In this document: positions 20,714 to 32,000 of the stretch, in pieces
Numbering within the stretch: the stretch's first letter is position 1
How the letters are laid out: each line of letters opens with the position of its first letter
NCBI GenBank assembly: GCA_010279815.1
Contig: QEOQ01000602.1
Location: 311,598-358,818 of the forward strand
Source of the DNA: Brachionus plicatilis
Taxonomy: Eukaryota; Rotifera; Eurotatoria; Ploima; Brachionidae
Reading direction: 5' to 3'
Length of the DNA stretch: 47,221 nt
Made by a program: the position numbers and the translations under genes
Notes under the pieces: generated by a model
Seen by the model: only the letters and a program-made list of their open reading frames with translations
What the model was told of the DNA's origin: nothing
Database searches by the model: none

Positions 20714-22081
20714 AATTTTTTAACCTTAGAATTATGATAAAATTTAATAAGATAAATGATTTCAAGAAAAATTTTAAATTCAGTTCATGTTGTTTGAATT
20801 TTGTTTTATTTTTTTTTTTGTTGATTAAACATTTCATTTTAAAAATTGAAAAAAAAGTTTTTTGAAACCAATTTGCTAACTATGTCTGGAATTGAAAAAT
20901 TAGTTAGAATAATAGGATAACTAAAAAATTAAATATTTTATCTAAATTTTTTTAAAACTTTAAAACTTTGGTAAAAAAATTTTGATCAAGACATTTTTTA
21001 TGTTTTAAGCAGAAAATTCGAGTCGGAGTAAATTAAGAATATTCATTAATTAATTAAAAAAATAAACTGAATTTTTTTTGTATGCATCTTAAAATTAATT
21101 TATTTTTTAAAAAACCAAATATTTACTTTCGAAATAATAATTTAAATGGAACTATACTTAAAATATTTTCTAGAAAACTTGATTTGAATCTATCCTGACA
21201 AATAAATTGAAAGCAATTTTTTATTCAAATAAATTTTTAATCAATTAAATGAACTCCATTAAAAATTTATTTGAATTTAAAAAATAAAATATTTTAAATA
21301 ATATTAAAGAAATAAAAATAGCTAAATTTTCATAATTATTTATTTTAAATTATATAAATTAAATAATAAAATCAATGACAAAATGAGTCCAGTAAATATG
21401 CTTCGTTTGCAAATTAATGAAAAATTCAAAATACTATTTTAAAAACTCGAATTGAACATTTATTTAATAGGTAAATTTAAAATTTAAATTTTTCTAATAC
21501 TAAAAGTTTATCATTTTTTATCAATCAAATATTGACTTAATCTTTTTCGTTTTTTCCATTGATTAAAGTTAGCGTTTTTGATAGATTTCCAGCAAGAAAG
21601 AAAATAAAAAGTAAGCTGATTTTCCAGAAGCAAAAGTATCTATAAAGCTTGAATTTTTTGTAAAATTTCTAATTAATAAGAAAATATAAGAATAAAATTA
21701 TAAATTGAAACCATATGATTTTATATATATTCATATAAGCTATAAAAAAATGGAAAATATTTACGTATAAAACGATGATTTTACTTGATAGAGTGTAACA
21801 AATCTACTTTTATAATAAAAAATAATAATACATAATAAAAAAAAAATTATTTATAGAGGAAAAATTAAAATGCAAAATACGGACAGAAAATACAAAGGTC
21901 AAAAATACGGTCAAATTTTTTGCTGACGGTCCTTAAACAAATTGAAAATATTTCAGAAACAAGAAGAAGCATATTTTAAATAACTATTTTTCAATAAAAA
22001 AAATTATTTATATCTTTATTTTAAGATACTTCCACGTTATTTTTACAAATTTTTAAAATTTTTTTCTTAAAAAATTTCACG
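20714..22081. other. Upstream region of the sulfotransferase-like gene, AT-rich
   Basis: No gene or clear repeat unit was recognised in these 1.37 kb. The promoter of the sulfotransferase-like gene should lie in the first few hundred bases, but no defined motif can be named. Confidence 0.4.
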
Positions 22082-22090
22082 ATTTATGTG

Positions 22091-22441
22091 GGCATCGTGA
22101 AATTTCATACAAAACTTCCAATACAAAATTAAAAAATCTTATAACTTTTGTTCTAAAAGTCAAAAAATTGTTCTGTAAATGAAACATAGTGAAACAACTG
22201 TTGTTTCACCTTCTGCAGAAGTCTGCAAAATCTGTGCAAATTCTGCAAAATTGCACCCTATTTAAAAGTATTAAAAATAAAGCGGAATTTATTTGCACAG
22301 ATTTTGCAGACTTCTGCAGAAGGTGAAACAACAGTTGTTTCACTATGTTTCATTTACAGAACAATTTTTTGACTTTTAGAACAAAAGTTATAAGATTTTT
22401 TAATTTTGTATTGGAAGTTTTGTATGAAATTTCACAGTGGC
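22091..22441. mobile_element. 351-bp hairpin element with 9-bp target duplication
   Basis: The arms are near-perfect inverted copies. The left has GGCATCGTGAAATTTCATAC and the reversed right has GCCACTGTGAAATTTCATAC. Both contain AAAACTTCCAATACAAAATT, AACTTTTGTTCTAAAAGTCA, TGAAACAACTGTTGTTTCAC and CTTCTGCAGAAGTCTGCAAA. ATTTATGTG flanks both sides (22082-22090 and 22442-22450). It has no coding capacity. It has inserted at the edge of the GC-rich GACCGCC repeat. Confidence 0.9.
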
Positions 22442-22545
22442 ATTTATGTGGCGGTTTTAAATTAGGCCGCTAAGATGACCGGCCAAATGACCGCCCACCA
22501 AAAAGTTGACCGGTTAATGCGGCGGATACGGTCACGGTTTCTAAA
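22442..22545. repeat. Second copy of the GACCGCC/GGCCAAATGACC repeat
   Basis: A GC-rich block with GGCCGCTAAGATGACCGG, GGCCAAATGACCGCC and GTTGACCGGTTAATGCGGCG corresponds to the block at 1-140. The word order is similar but not identical. Confidence 0.6.
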
Positions 22546-23644
22546 AATTTTTTAAATTTAAAACTCTAAAGATTTTTGTTTAATTTATTTGATTTTATTC
22601 AACAACTAATTTCAACTAACTAATTTCTTTATCTACAAAAAAAAATTTAAAGGGTTTGCTATTATCTATTATATAATCTTATTTCTAGTTGATTTTATCT
22701 TTTTATCTAATATAATCAATCATAGGCCTTATAAAAAATAAGTTAATAAGCAAAAAAGTAAATTAAGTGGATTATTTATGCATTATCGGGTAGGAATTTT
22801 GAATTCATGTTCTTTTTATTTATTTATTTGAGTCAAAGTCGATTCACCGAGCACAAACATGGTTCACTGTTAAGAAAATGTACCACTTAGATAAATTAAC
22901 ATGGTATAAAATTTTTCTATGGAAAAAAATTAATTTAATTATTAGAATAGAGCCACTCAACAAAAAATTCTTACAAAAATTACATAAATGCAAATTTGCC
23001 TGAAAAAAAGTTAAAAAAAATCCGAAAATTTTAACACTTGGAAAAACACAGATCTGGAACTTGCATCCTGTTTTTATAGTCAAAGATTTTCTTGATTGTC
23101 TCACCGGATTTTCTCAGACCAAAACAAGGATTTTTTGACAGGCGGATTCTTGACTACTAAAACCCGAAGAATTTTACTAAAATACGGATCCGGATCATAA
23201 ATATTAAAAAAAAATTTTTCTAATACATCATTTAAAATCAAAAAATCATTTGTATCAAAAATGAGTGAAAATATGATTGGATTCTTAGTGATTCAAATAA
23301 TTTTTGGAATCAATTTTTGAATTATTAAAATTTGATATTCTATTCTATTTTTTTTTTTAATTAGCCTTAGTCAAAATCAACATTGCTTTTAACTTCGATT
23401 ATTAATTTATGATTAATTTGATTATTCCGTTGTTTATTAAATTAATGATCTAATAAACAAATAAGAAATATACTAAGGTTTATAACACACAATTAATTTT
23501 ATTTGGATTTTTTAAAAATAAATAATTTTTTTAAAATCAATCAAAATTATTTGATTGGAAATGAATCAAAAGAAAGAAAAATAAAAATACTTAGAATTAA
23601 ATAAATTAACATAGAAACACAGAATGAATAAAGCATGGAAAAAT
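22546..23644. other. Noncoding AT-rich stretch
   Basis: Nothing I can support. A minus-strand frame of 86 codons (23104-22844) has no recognisable domain and ordinary local composition. Confidence 0.45.
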
Positions 23645-24098
23645 GGCAACTCGAAGTTCATGATCATGATCACAATATCAAAACTTTAAAATTCAAATCT
23701 CAAAATTATGAAATAAGCTTTTTTATATTTTTTTTTAAATTAAACATTTATTTAATATTTTGAATTAAAAATTTTTTTCTAATTGATTTTTCTAAAATCT
23801 TTATTAGAAAACTTTAAAGACCAAATTAAACCAACTTTGAGTCAAAGAACCCTTTAAATGATATTTTGATATTGATTAATATATGATAAAACAAAACAAA
23901 ATTAAATTTGTATTTCAAAATTTCAAAAAATTGATTAAAATTTAATTTCTACCTAAGATAAAAACAATTTTTTTCCTAATTAAGATTAAACAAATTATGT
24001 TTAATAAAGTTTGGTCATTTTTTGTTAAAAAATTGATAAAAATCTAAAACTTATAATTTTTATTTCAAAATTATATTTTATCATGAACTTCAATTTAC
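23645..24098. mobile_element. Second copy of the GGCAACT(T/C)GAAGTTCATGATCA element
   Basis: The left end reads GGCAACTCGAAGTTCATGAT and the right end reads ATCATGAACTTCAATTTACT. The interior shares blocks in order with 6847-7362 (TTTTTCTAATTGATTTTTCT, TTATGTTTAATAAAGTTTGG, GTTAAAAAATTGATAAAAA). It is shorter than that copy. There is no coding frame. Confidence 0.75.
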
Positions 24099-24234
24099 TG
24101 AAAAATTCAAGTAATTTTGTATGAATGTGAATTAAATTTAGAAAATTAATTTAAAATTAAAAGATATAAAAAAGAAAATCAAGAGAAATTGACCAAAAAA
24201 AAGTCAATTTTCTTATTAATTAACAGCTAACAAT

Positions 24235-24575
24235 GGCATTGTGAATTTTGGTACAAAAATCAAAAACAAAATATAAAAAATGCCAAAGTTTAAGCTCTGA
24301 AGGACCAAAACATGTTCTGTAAATTGCAGCAGCTGTTACATCCTCTGTACCACCAATATACTGATTCTGAAAAGCTCTGCAATAAATCTGCAAAACTCAG
24401 AAAATAGTAAATTTGGGATACAACATTATATTAAAAATCCAATTCAACTGTAAGTGGTGGTACAAAGGATGTATCAGTTGCTACAATTTACAGAGCATGT
24501 TTTGGTCCTTCAGAACTTAAGCTTTGGCACTTTTAGTATTTTGTTTTTGATTTTTGCACCAAAATTCACAATGCC
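24235..24575. mobile_element. 341-bp hairpin element with 8-bp target duplication
   Basis: The terminal inverted repeats read GGCATTGTGAATTTTGGTAC on the left and GGCATTGTGAATTTTGGTGC on the reversed right. Arm blocks include AAAACATGTTCTGTAAATTG, CTTAAGCTTTGGCA-type words and CTCTGCAATAAATCTGCAAA. CTAACAAT flanks both sides (24227-24234 and 24576-24583). It is the same subfamily as 35310-35650 and the outer arms near 5340-6194. Confidence 0.88.
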
Positions 24576-24777
24576 CTAACAATTTTCTATATTCTATTGA
24601 TTTTCTACGTTTTAGCTTTATCTATTTTTCTTCCGTTTTTCCAGAAAAGATAATTTCTATGTATATTTTTTATTTTTATTTTTAATTTATTTTTTTATTT
24701 TATTTGACACAAAAAAAAATTTTAAAATTCGTATTTTCTAGTATTTTAAAATTCCAGTTTTTTATAGACACCTATCA

Positions 24778-25124
24778 GGGGCACTGTGAATTTTGGAACA
24801 AAGAACAAATACAAAAATTTTAAAATTAAATAACTTTTTTACTACGAGTCTAAAAATTGTTATACAAAATGTATCAGCTGATACAAACTTTACACCATCC
24901 AAATAAAGTCTCTGCAATACCCCTGCAATTTTATTTTTATGATTTTCTAGTAAATTTAGTGTTTTGAAGACTTGCAGAGTTTTTGCAGAGACTTTATTTG
25001 GATGGTACAAAGTTTGTATCAGCTGATACAAATTTTGCAGAACAATTTTTAGACTCGTAGTAAAAAAGTTATTTAATTTTAAAATTTTTGTATTTGTTCT
25101 TTGTTCCAAAATTCACAATGCCCC
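24778..25124. mobile_element. 347-bp near-perfect hairpin element close to the guanylyl cyclase 3' end
   Basis: The two arms, each about 150 bases, are almost identical in inverted orientation. Both have GGGGCA(C/T)TGTGAATTTTGG, AACAAAGAACAAATACAAAA, TTTACTACGAGTCTAAAAAT, GTATCAGCTGATACAAA and CCATCCAAATAAAGTCTCTG. Only a few differences separate them, so it is the youngest-looking member of the family. I found no clear target duplication. The right end lies 172 bases past the guanylyl cyclase stop codon. A 115-codon frame inside it is an artefact of the palindrome. Confidence 0.9.
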
Positions 25125-25296
25125 AATTTGATTGTTTAAATAAAATTTAAATTTAAAAAATTTTTTATTTAAAAAAGCCTTAAAAAAAAAAGTATAAAAT
25201 CACACAAAATAGAACACTTAAAAAGATGTATCTGATCTGTTGGAACCACGGCACCGAGTTTTAAACTAAAATCGATTTGCATAAGATTTACTAGCT

Positions 25297-26062
25297 CTAC
25301 TGTAGATCAATTAGCCTTCCATTTTCGCCCAGAAGCCAATAGGTCTCAATAACACCTTTGCCTTTCATTTCAACCGGACCTCTGAATTTGATATCAAAAG
25401 TGCCATATTTGTCCAGTTCCTGCTTGGTCTGAGGACTTGTGTGAATTCTGAGCGGCTTGCCATTCGATTCCATTCTAGAAGCGGTGTTGACAGTGTCGCC
25501 AAACAGACAATACCTGGGCATTTTAAGACCCACAACCCCAGCTACACACGGACCCGTGTGCAGTCCGATTCTGAGCTCCAATTTTTTGTCTGGCAAATGC
25601 GGTATCTTAAAATACTCGACATTTTCTAGCAACGCCAGCGACATCCTAGCTATTTCTCTGGCGTGATTTTCGTGTCTCTGTGGCAAACCAGACACAACCA
25701 TGTACGCATCGCCAATCGTCTCCACTTTGTACACATCAAATGATTCTATAATCGAGTCAAATAGAGTGTACAGACCGTTCAGCAGCTGAACAACTTGCAT
25801 GGGGGTGCTCTCTGCCGAGATTTTGGTAAATCCGCAAATATCGCTAAAATAGATGGTCACGTTGCTGAACGACTCGGCCTTTACTTCGCTTCCCTTCATC
25901 AATTGAGCAGCCACTGTGTTCGGCAGCAACCTGTAGAGCAATTCTTCGGCTCGTTTGCGCTCATTTTCACAGGCCTCTGTCCTCTCTTTAACCAAATCCT
26001 CCAGGTTGTTGGCGTATTTCTCCATGCGGTTCAACAAATTGTCTAGTATGTTGCCAGATATT
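25297..26062 (-). CDS. Guanylyl cyclase exon 7: dimerisation helix and catalytic domain
   Basis: [20 protein letters not shown] begins the coiled-coil signalling helix, followed by [14 protein letters not shown]. In the catalytic domain, FSDICGFT and [12 protein letters not shown] supply the two metal-binding Asp residues. The Glu of KVETIGD and the Cys of MPRYCLFGD are the guanine-recognition pair. NTASRMES has the Asn and Arg needed for catalysis. All key residues are intact, so an active guanylyl cyclase is expected. The protein ends ENGRLIDLQ at TAG. Confidence 0.96.
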
Positions 26063-29000
26063 CTTTTAGAGATGGAAAAATAAATTTTTTTTAATTATTT
26101 TTATTAAATTTATTTACAGTACTGCTATGATTACGAAATTTTACGTAATTTTACGTAAATTTACGTAAAATTACTAAAGTAAAAAAAAGTAAATTTCCAA
26201 AAAATTACGAAAATTTTAGTAAATTTTAGTAAATATAAAAAGGGTTAATAAAAACTGAAAAATGAAGATTTTTAGAAATTTTTCTCTTTTTTATAAGAAA
26301 ATTAAAATGAAAATTGAAAGAAAAAAATTACGAAATTTTACGTAATTTCACGTAAATTAACGTAAAATTACTAAAGTAAAAAAAAGTAGATTTCCGAAAA
26401 ATTACGAAAATTTTAGTAAATTTTAGTAAATATAAAAAGGGTCAATAAAAACTGAAAAAATGACGATTTTTAGAAATTTTTCTCTTTTTTATAACAAAAT
26501 TAAAATGAAAATTGAAACAAAAAAATTACGAATTTTTACGAAATTTTAGTAAATTTTTATTAGAAAAAAAAATTGTCAAAAAAAACACAACTCCAATGCA
26601 ATTATTAATCATCCGACAAGTCACCGTTTTTCTCAATGACTATTTTAATTACCTAAGAATTAATAACTTTTAAAGTAATATAAAATGAATATCTTTTTTT
26701 TTAAATAATATCTTTTTTAAGTGATCAAAACAGATTAAAATAAAAAATCGAAATAAACCGTTAACTTTTGTAAATATGTTTCCATAAAAAATTAAACTAA
26801 TTTAATTCAAAATTTACTATTTTTCCCGATATTTTTTTTCTCGTTTTTTTTACCATTTTTCCTGTTTTTTATAAAAAAAATTTACGTAAAATTACGTAAA
26901 AATTCTTAGTTTTTTTTTTCAATTTTCATTTTAATTTTCTAAAAAAAAAAGACAAAAATCCCTTAAAATCAGTTTTTTTGGCCCTTTTTATATTTACTTA
27001 AATTTTCGTAAAATTACGTAAATTTTCGTAAAATTTCGTAATAACAGTTTATTAGCAGTACAGTAAATAAAATTCTAAAAAATTACTTGATTGTCTTCCT
27101 CATCATGTCTCTGATTGAAGTAAAATCGGGCCTTTCCTGGACATTGTCTGACCAGCACTTTTTGAGCAGCTCGATTATTTCCTTCGAGCAAATGCCACTC
27201 TCCAGAGATGGTCTGAGACCGCACTTTACTTTTTGGCAAATGTCGTAGTTGGTTATTGAGTTTCTTTGGTCGGAGATGGCGTGCTCGCCGACAAAGTGCG
27301 GAAAGTTCATGTCCTTGTCTTCATCAGTCAAATAAAAAACACCTTTGCGGTAATAGATTTCTTGGACTATTATGGCAAAACTGTACACGTCGCCTTTCTG
27401 GCTTCCTATATTCTGGAAAATACCGCTTGTGTAATTGAACTGATGCTCTGGTGCCTTCCATAATTGTTCTAATAGGAAAATTTTGTTTTAAAAAAGCGCA
27501 AAATAAAATTTATGAAAAATTTTCTGATAATGCTGAAAGATTATTTTTAAAGGCTGTTAATTACCTGTACTCCGAAAATAATTACTTTCTATTGTGATTA
27601 ATTACTTTTTGTTGAAAAAATAAAAATTCTATTTTGGACAAAAAAATTTACTTAACATGTTGAAATTAATTAGTTTTTGTTTATTTTTATTTAGTTATGT
27701 TGAAAATAATTTATTATATTAAACAAAATTTAGTTTCGAGTTTAAAAAAATTCAAATAAAATTGAATAAAATTGAAGAATGTTTAATTTATCGAGGAAAG
27801 TTGTTGATATGCAAACTGAGTGCAAAAAGTTAAAGGTATTTGCATTAGTATTTGTTCAACAGAGACTCGAGATTTGAATTTGAATTTATATTTACAGTAC
27901 CAAAAAAACAACTAAAAATGTTTACAATTAGAATTTTAAACCAGAAATTTTAATAGCAGATGAAGCCAAGGCTATTACAACTGGGTTATTACAGAATGCA
28001 AATAATTTAAATAATGGCAGTTATTATTTTTATTTTTTTCAAAATAAAGAAATTATTTTAAACTTAAATAAATATTTTTTAAATAAACTAATTAAATTAC
28101 ACAAAAAGTATTTATATTCAACAATCTTTTTACAACTAATCAATTTCGATAGAAAAATTTTGTGACCAATTGATCAATTGATTATCAGAGTTGGTAATCA
28201 AAAGTCAAAGTTCCAAGTCAAACTTTGACATTAAAATTGAAGATTTGGGTTCCATTAAAGACCATAATTTTGAAAAATTTACAGTGGTGATTTGACGAAA
28301 AATTACGTAAATTTTCAGGATTTTGAGATAATTTTGGTAAAATTTGGTAAAATTCAAAACGGCCAATTCAAAATTTTTGAAAAAATGTCTTTTTTTTCCA
28401 AAAATCGAAAATTTTCAGAAAGTTTTTTTTTATAACAATTTAAAAATAACTATTTTTTTAACCAATTTATGAAAAAAAAAAACTTTCTGAAAATTTTCGA
28501 TTTTTGGAAAAAAAAGACATTTTTTCAAAAATTTTGAATTGGCCTTTTTGAATTTCACCAAAATTATCTCAAAATCCTGAAAATTTACGTAATTTTTCGT
28601 AAAATACTGTTATCAAATCACCACAGTAAAATGTATTATTTATTTATTTGTTTATTTATCTGATACGAGCTAAAGCTCCTTCAGATTAAAACAAAATAGT
28701 AAAAATTTAATAGAAATAAAAAATGATTAAAATATAGCACAAATGCACAATTGCACAAATGTTCATTGATTTAGGACAATTGTGCCCTGCTAATATTAAG
28801 CAGATCCAAAGTTTAATTCGACTTCTAGGATAAAATTTCTAGTAAAAAAAGTATATAAAGGTCAGGTTGAAAATTATTTAAGAAAGCATAAGTGAAAAAG
28901 GATGATTTTATGATTTTAAGTGGGATTTATTAAGAAAAGGAATTTTCCGATACTTATAAGGCTAATAAAAATCACAATTTATAAATTTATTTAAAAGGCA

Positions 29001-32000
29001 ACTTAAACATACTTTCAAGTTTAGTTCTTTACAAATTCGTAGAACGGAACTCTGCGAAATTCTGCAATATCTACTAACAAAGCGTCCAAAATATCTTGAT
29101 AATAACCGTTTAACTTCCTCCTTATTCTTTCTTGTAGGTCTTGTCAATTTCATGATCTAAAGATCATGAGTTTTACTCGAAAAATTTTTCTTGAAAATTT
29201 TATGAACTTAAGATCATATTTTTTATTATAAAAAAATTATTAAAAAAGATTCGATCATGATTTTTACATTAAATTATATCACAAAATTTAGAGTTATTAA
29301 AAAATAATTCCATAATAAAATGTCTGGCAAGAACGGCTGACTTCATTTTTAAAATTCATTCATTTCTTTTTCAATTAAATTGTCTCGGTTTTCGCAATTA
29401 TGGCTCAAAAAAAAAAATTTTGTCAAATTGAAGTTTGAGATTAAGATAAAAATATAAAATAAAACATTTTTTTTAATAATAGAGGAAAAATAATTTTTTT
29501 CCAATGCAATTATTAATGCAAGTTTATTTTCATTTATATAATTTTAAATATCTCTTTTTATTGAACTTTAAAAGGGGTTGATTTTTTAATTGATTTTGAT
29601 AAAAAAATTTTAAAGACATGAAAATTTAATGCTTTAAAATTTATAATTTGTTTGAGTGGAAAAATTTTAGTTTGAATGAATGAATATAAAAGTAAATAAT
29701 CATAATCATTGGATTAATTAAGTTTAGAAATTTTAAATGTCGTTTTGATCTTAAATTTTGATTTTTGACTTCAATTTGCCAAAATTTTAGTGATCGAATT
29801 TTTTTAAAATAATTTCTTTTTTTGATCATAAAATTAACAATAGAAATTTTTCGATTAAAATTTGTGATCTATAGATCATGAAATTCCCAAAACGTTAAAT
29901 AACTATTTAAAATTAAACATAATATCAAAATGATATTTTTAATTAATTAAAAAACTTCCATCTTTAGAACTTTTTTTTTTCCTCTAATATAAAATGCAGA
30001 TTTCTTGTTGACTTGATCGAGTAATTTTTAGTGTAAATCAAAATTTTTTATTTAATTATGATTGATTGTACAGTCATACACCGGTTATATCACTATGCAG
30101 TTATATCCCAATTCAGTTATTTCACCAAAAATGACTGAAATGGATTTCTTGAATCCAAATCAATGTATTTTTAACCCAGTTATATCACCAAAAAATCGCA
30201 ATTTTCTATATCCCATACCGGTTATATCCAAAAAAATATTCAGACAAAAGGAAGGTTTATGCTTGTATTATGTGCAAATTTTAGTTCACTTATATCACAG
30301 TTTTTTCATACATTCATAATCAAAAAAAAAAACTTTCATTTTCAAAATTTGCTAATTAAAACAATTAAAAATGAACAAAGAAAATGCCGAACAAAAACGA
30401 AAAAAAAGAAAGGCGTTAACAAAATTAACAAAAGTCGATATTATTAAAAAAAAAGGTTGTGATACCAACGAAGACGTTGAACAATCTGAACCTGAGTCAA
30501 ACTTAAGTCATGAAGAAGCTGAGAAATGTTTTGATTATTTAAAAAATTATATTCTTCAATTTGAGAGTTGTGATGCTAGTGATGTCATTTATCTTAGACG
30601 TCTTTTTAAGAAAATAGAGTGTGAACGAATCAATCATTTAACTCAGACAAAAATCTGAAGTTTTTTTACCAAAAAGGATTAAAATTTTTTTTCAAAGATT
30701 AAATTGACTTAAAGTATTATCAAAGTAGGGTCTAGCTGACCAACATACATAAAAATCTTTTCACCATACATTCAAATCTTTTCACCATACGTAGTTTTTA
30801 TCAAAACATACATTTGCTGAAAATCATACAAAATTCTTAAAAATATACATAGGGCTGAAAAACATACAGATTGCTAACAAACATACTGTTTTTTTAAAAA
30901 AATCACTTTTAAATTTAGTCCTGTTTAATTTTAGCAGATAAATAAAAGAATTATTTTTAAATAAAAGAGACGATTTATTTTAATTTTCAAAATACAAAAA
31001 TTTAGTAATAAACTATTAAAAAAAATATTTTATTCGATTTAATTAAATTTAATAATATAAGTCAAAAATTAATAATTAACTAATCTTTTTCTAATGATTT
31101 AGTAGACTTTTTTTGACCTCCTTTTTTTGGCTTATTTACAAATTCACGTGCATTTTATTATGATTCTAGTGCTAATAAATGACCACATATTTTATATTTA
31201 TAATTAATTGTTTGTTTTGTCCGTCTATTCATTTTATTAAATTTTTTGAAAATAATTTTAAATTTCAAATTTTTGTTTTTTAAAATGCCAATTTTTGTAT
31301 GCTTTTAAGTATGTGTGTATGTTTTTAAGCTAGTATGTATGTTTTTAGGCATGTTTGTATGTTTTTAAGTTAATGTATGTTTTGAAAAATTTTGTGTATG
31401 CTGAAAAGATATGAATGTATGTTGAGAAGATTTTGATGTATGTTAAAACAACAAACCCATCAAAGTATTTAGTTTATTATTGATTAAATTTTTTTTAATT
31501 TCATTTTTCACTTGTATCCCAACTCAGTTATATCCCCTTCGACGTCTCGGACAAACATGCTGATATATGATAAACTGGCGTATGACTGTATGTGTTTAGT
31601 TAAATTTCATTCAATTTTTTAAAATTTAAGTAAAAATTATGAAATTACGGTCCAAATAAAATAACAAAAATAAATAATTACTTTTATAAAATTGGTTTTG
31701 GGAGTTAATCTCTGACCATTGAATTAAAGGTAAGCCAAAATCAGTTATTTTAAGAGTAAAACGGCTGTCAACTACACAATTTGCACTGGTCAAATTTCCG
31801 TGACATTTTATATCCGAGCTGTGTATAAACAGCATTCCCTTGAGTATGTCATGAATCAAATGATGCTTAAAAGTCTGCTCAAGCTCAATTTGTTGATTTT
31901 CCAACAAATCCTTTGTGACAAAAAATTACTAATTTTTATGATAGTCACCTAATTTGATTATTTACCTGCAGACTTCCTTTTTGGCAGTATTCAGTGAATA

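Larger units (their letters stand above)
30071..31588 (+). mobile_element. 1518-bp pogo/Tigger-type element with TA duplications
   Basis: The ends are CAGTCATACACCGGTTATAT on the left and, reversed on the right, CAGTCATACGCCAGTTTATC. TA lies immediately outside both (30069-30070 and 31589-31590). Repeated GTTATATC(A/C)CC words lie inside both ends, as in Tigger subterminal sequence. It carries a short plus-strand frame (30371-30658) derived from a Tigger transposase and has been split by a later 731-bp insertion at 30728-31458. It is located in the guanylyl cyclase intron between exons 5 and 6, on the opposite strand. Confidence 0.85.

Noticed and set aside
22844..23104. Minus-strand frame of 86 codons
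   Set aside because: No domain, no splice or promoter context, and composition like the noncoding flanks.
24762..25109. Minus-strand frame of 115 codons
   Set aside because: It lies wholly within the palindromic 24778-25124 element and its two halves reflect the inverted arms, not a protein.
24778..25124. Target duplication for this hairpin
   Set aside because: The bases outside the ends (CACCTATCA and AATTTGATT) do not match convincingly.
31683..31910. Active protein kinase in the guanylyl cyclase
   Set aside because: The catalytic-loop Asp is replaced (H-G-N), as in all receptor guanylyl cyclases, so it is a pseudokinase domain.
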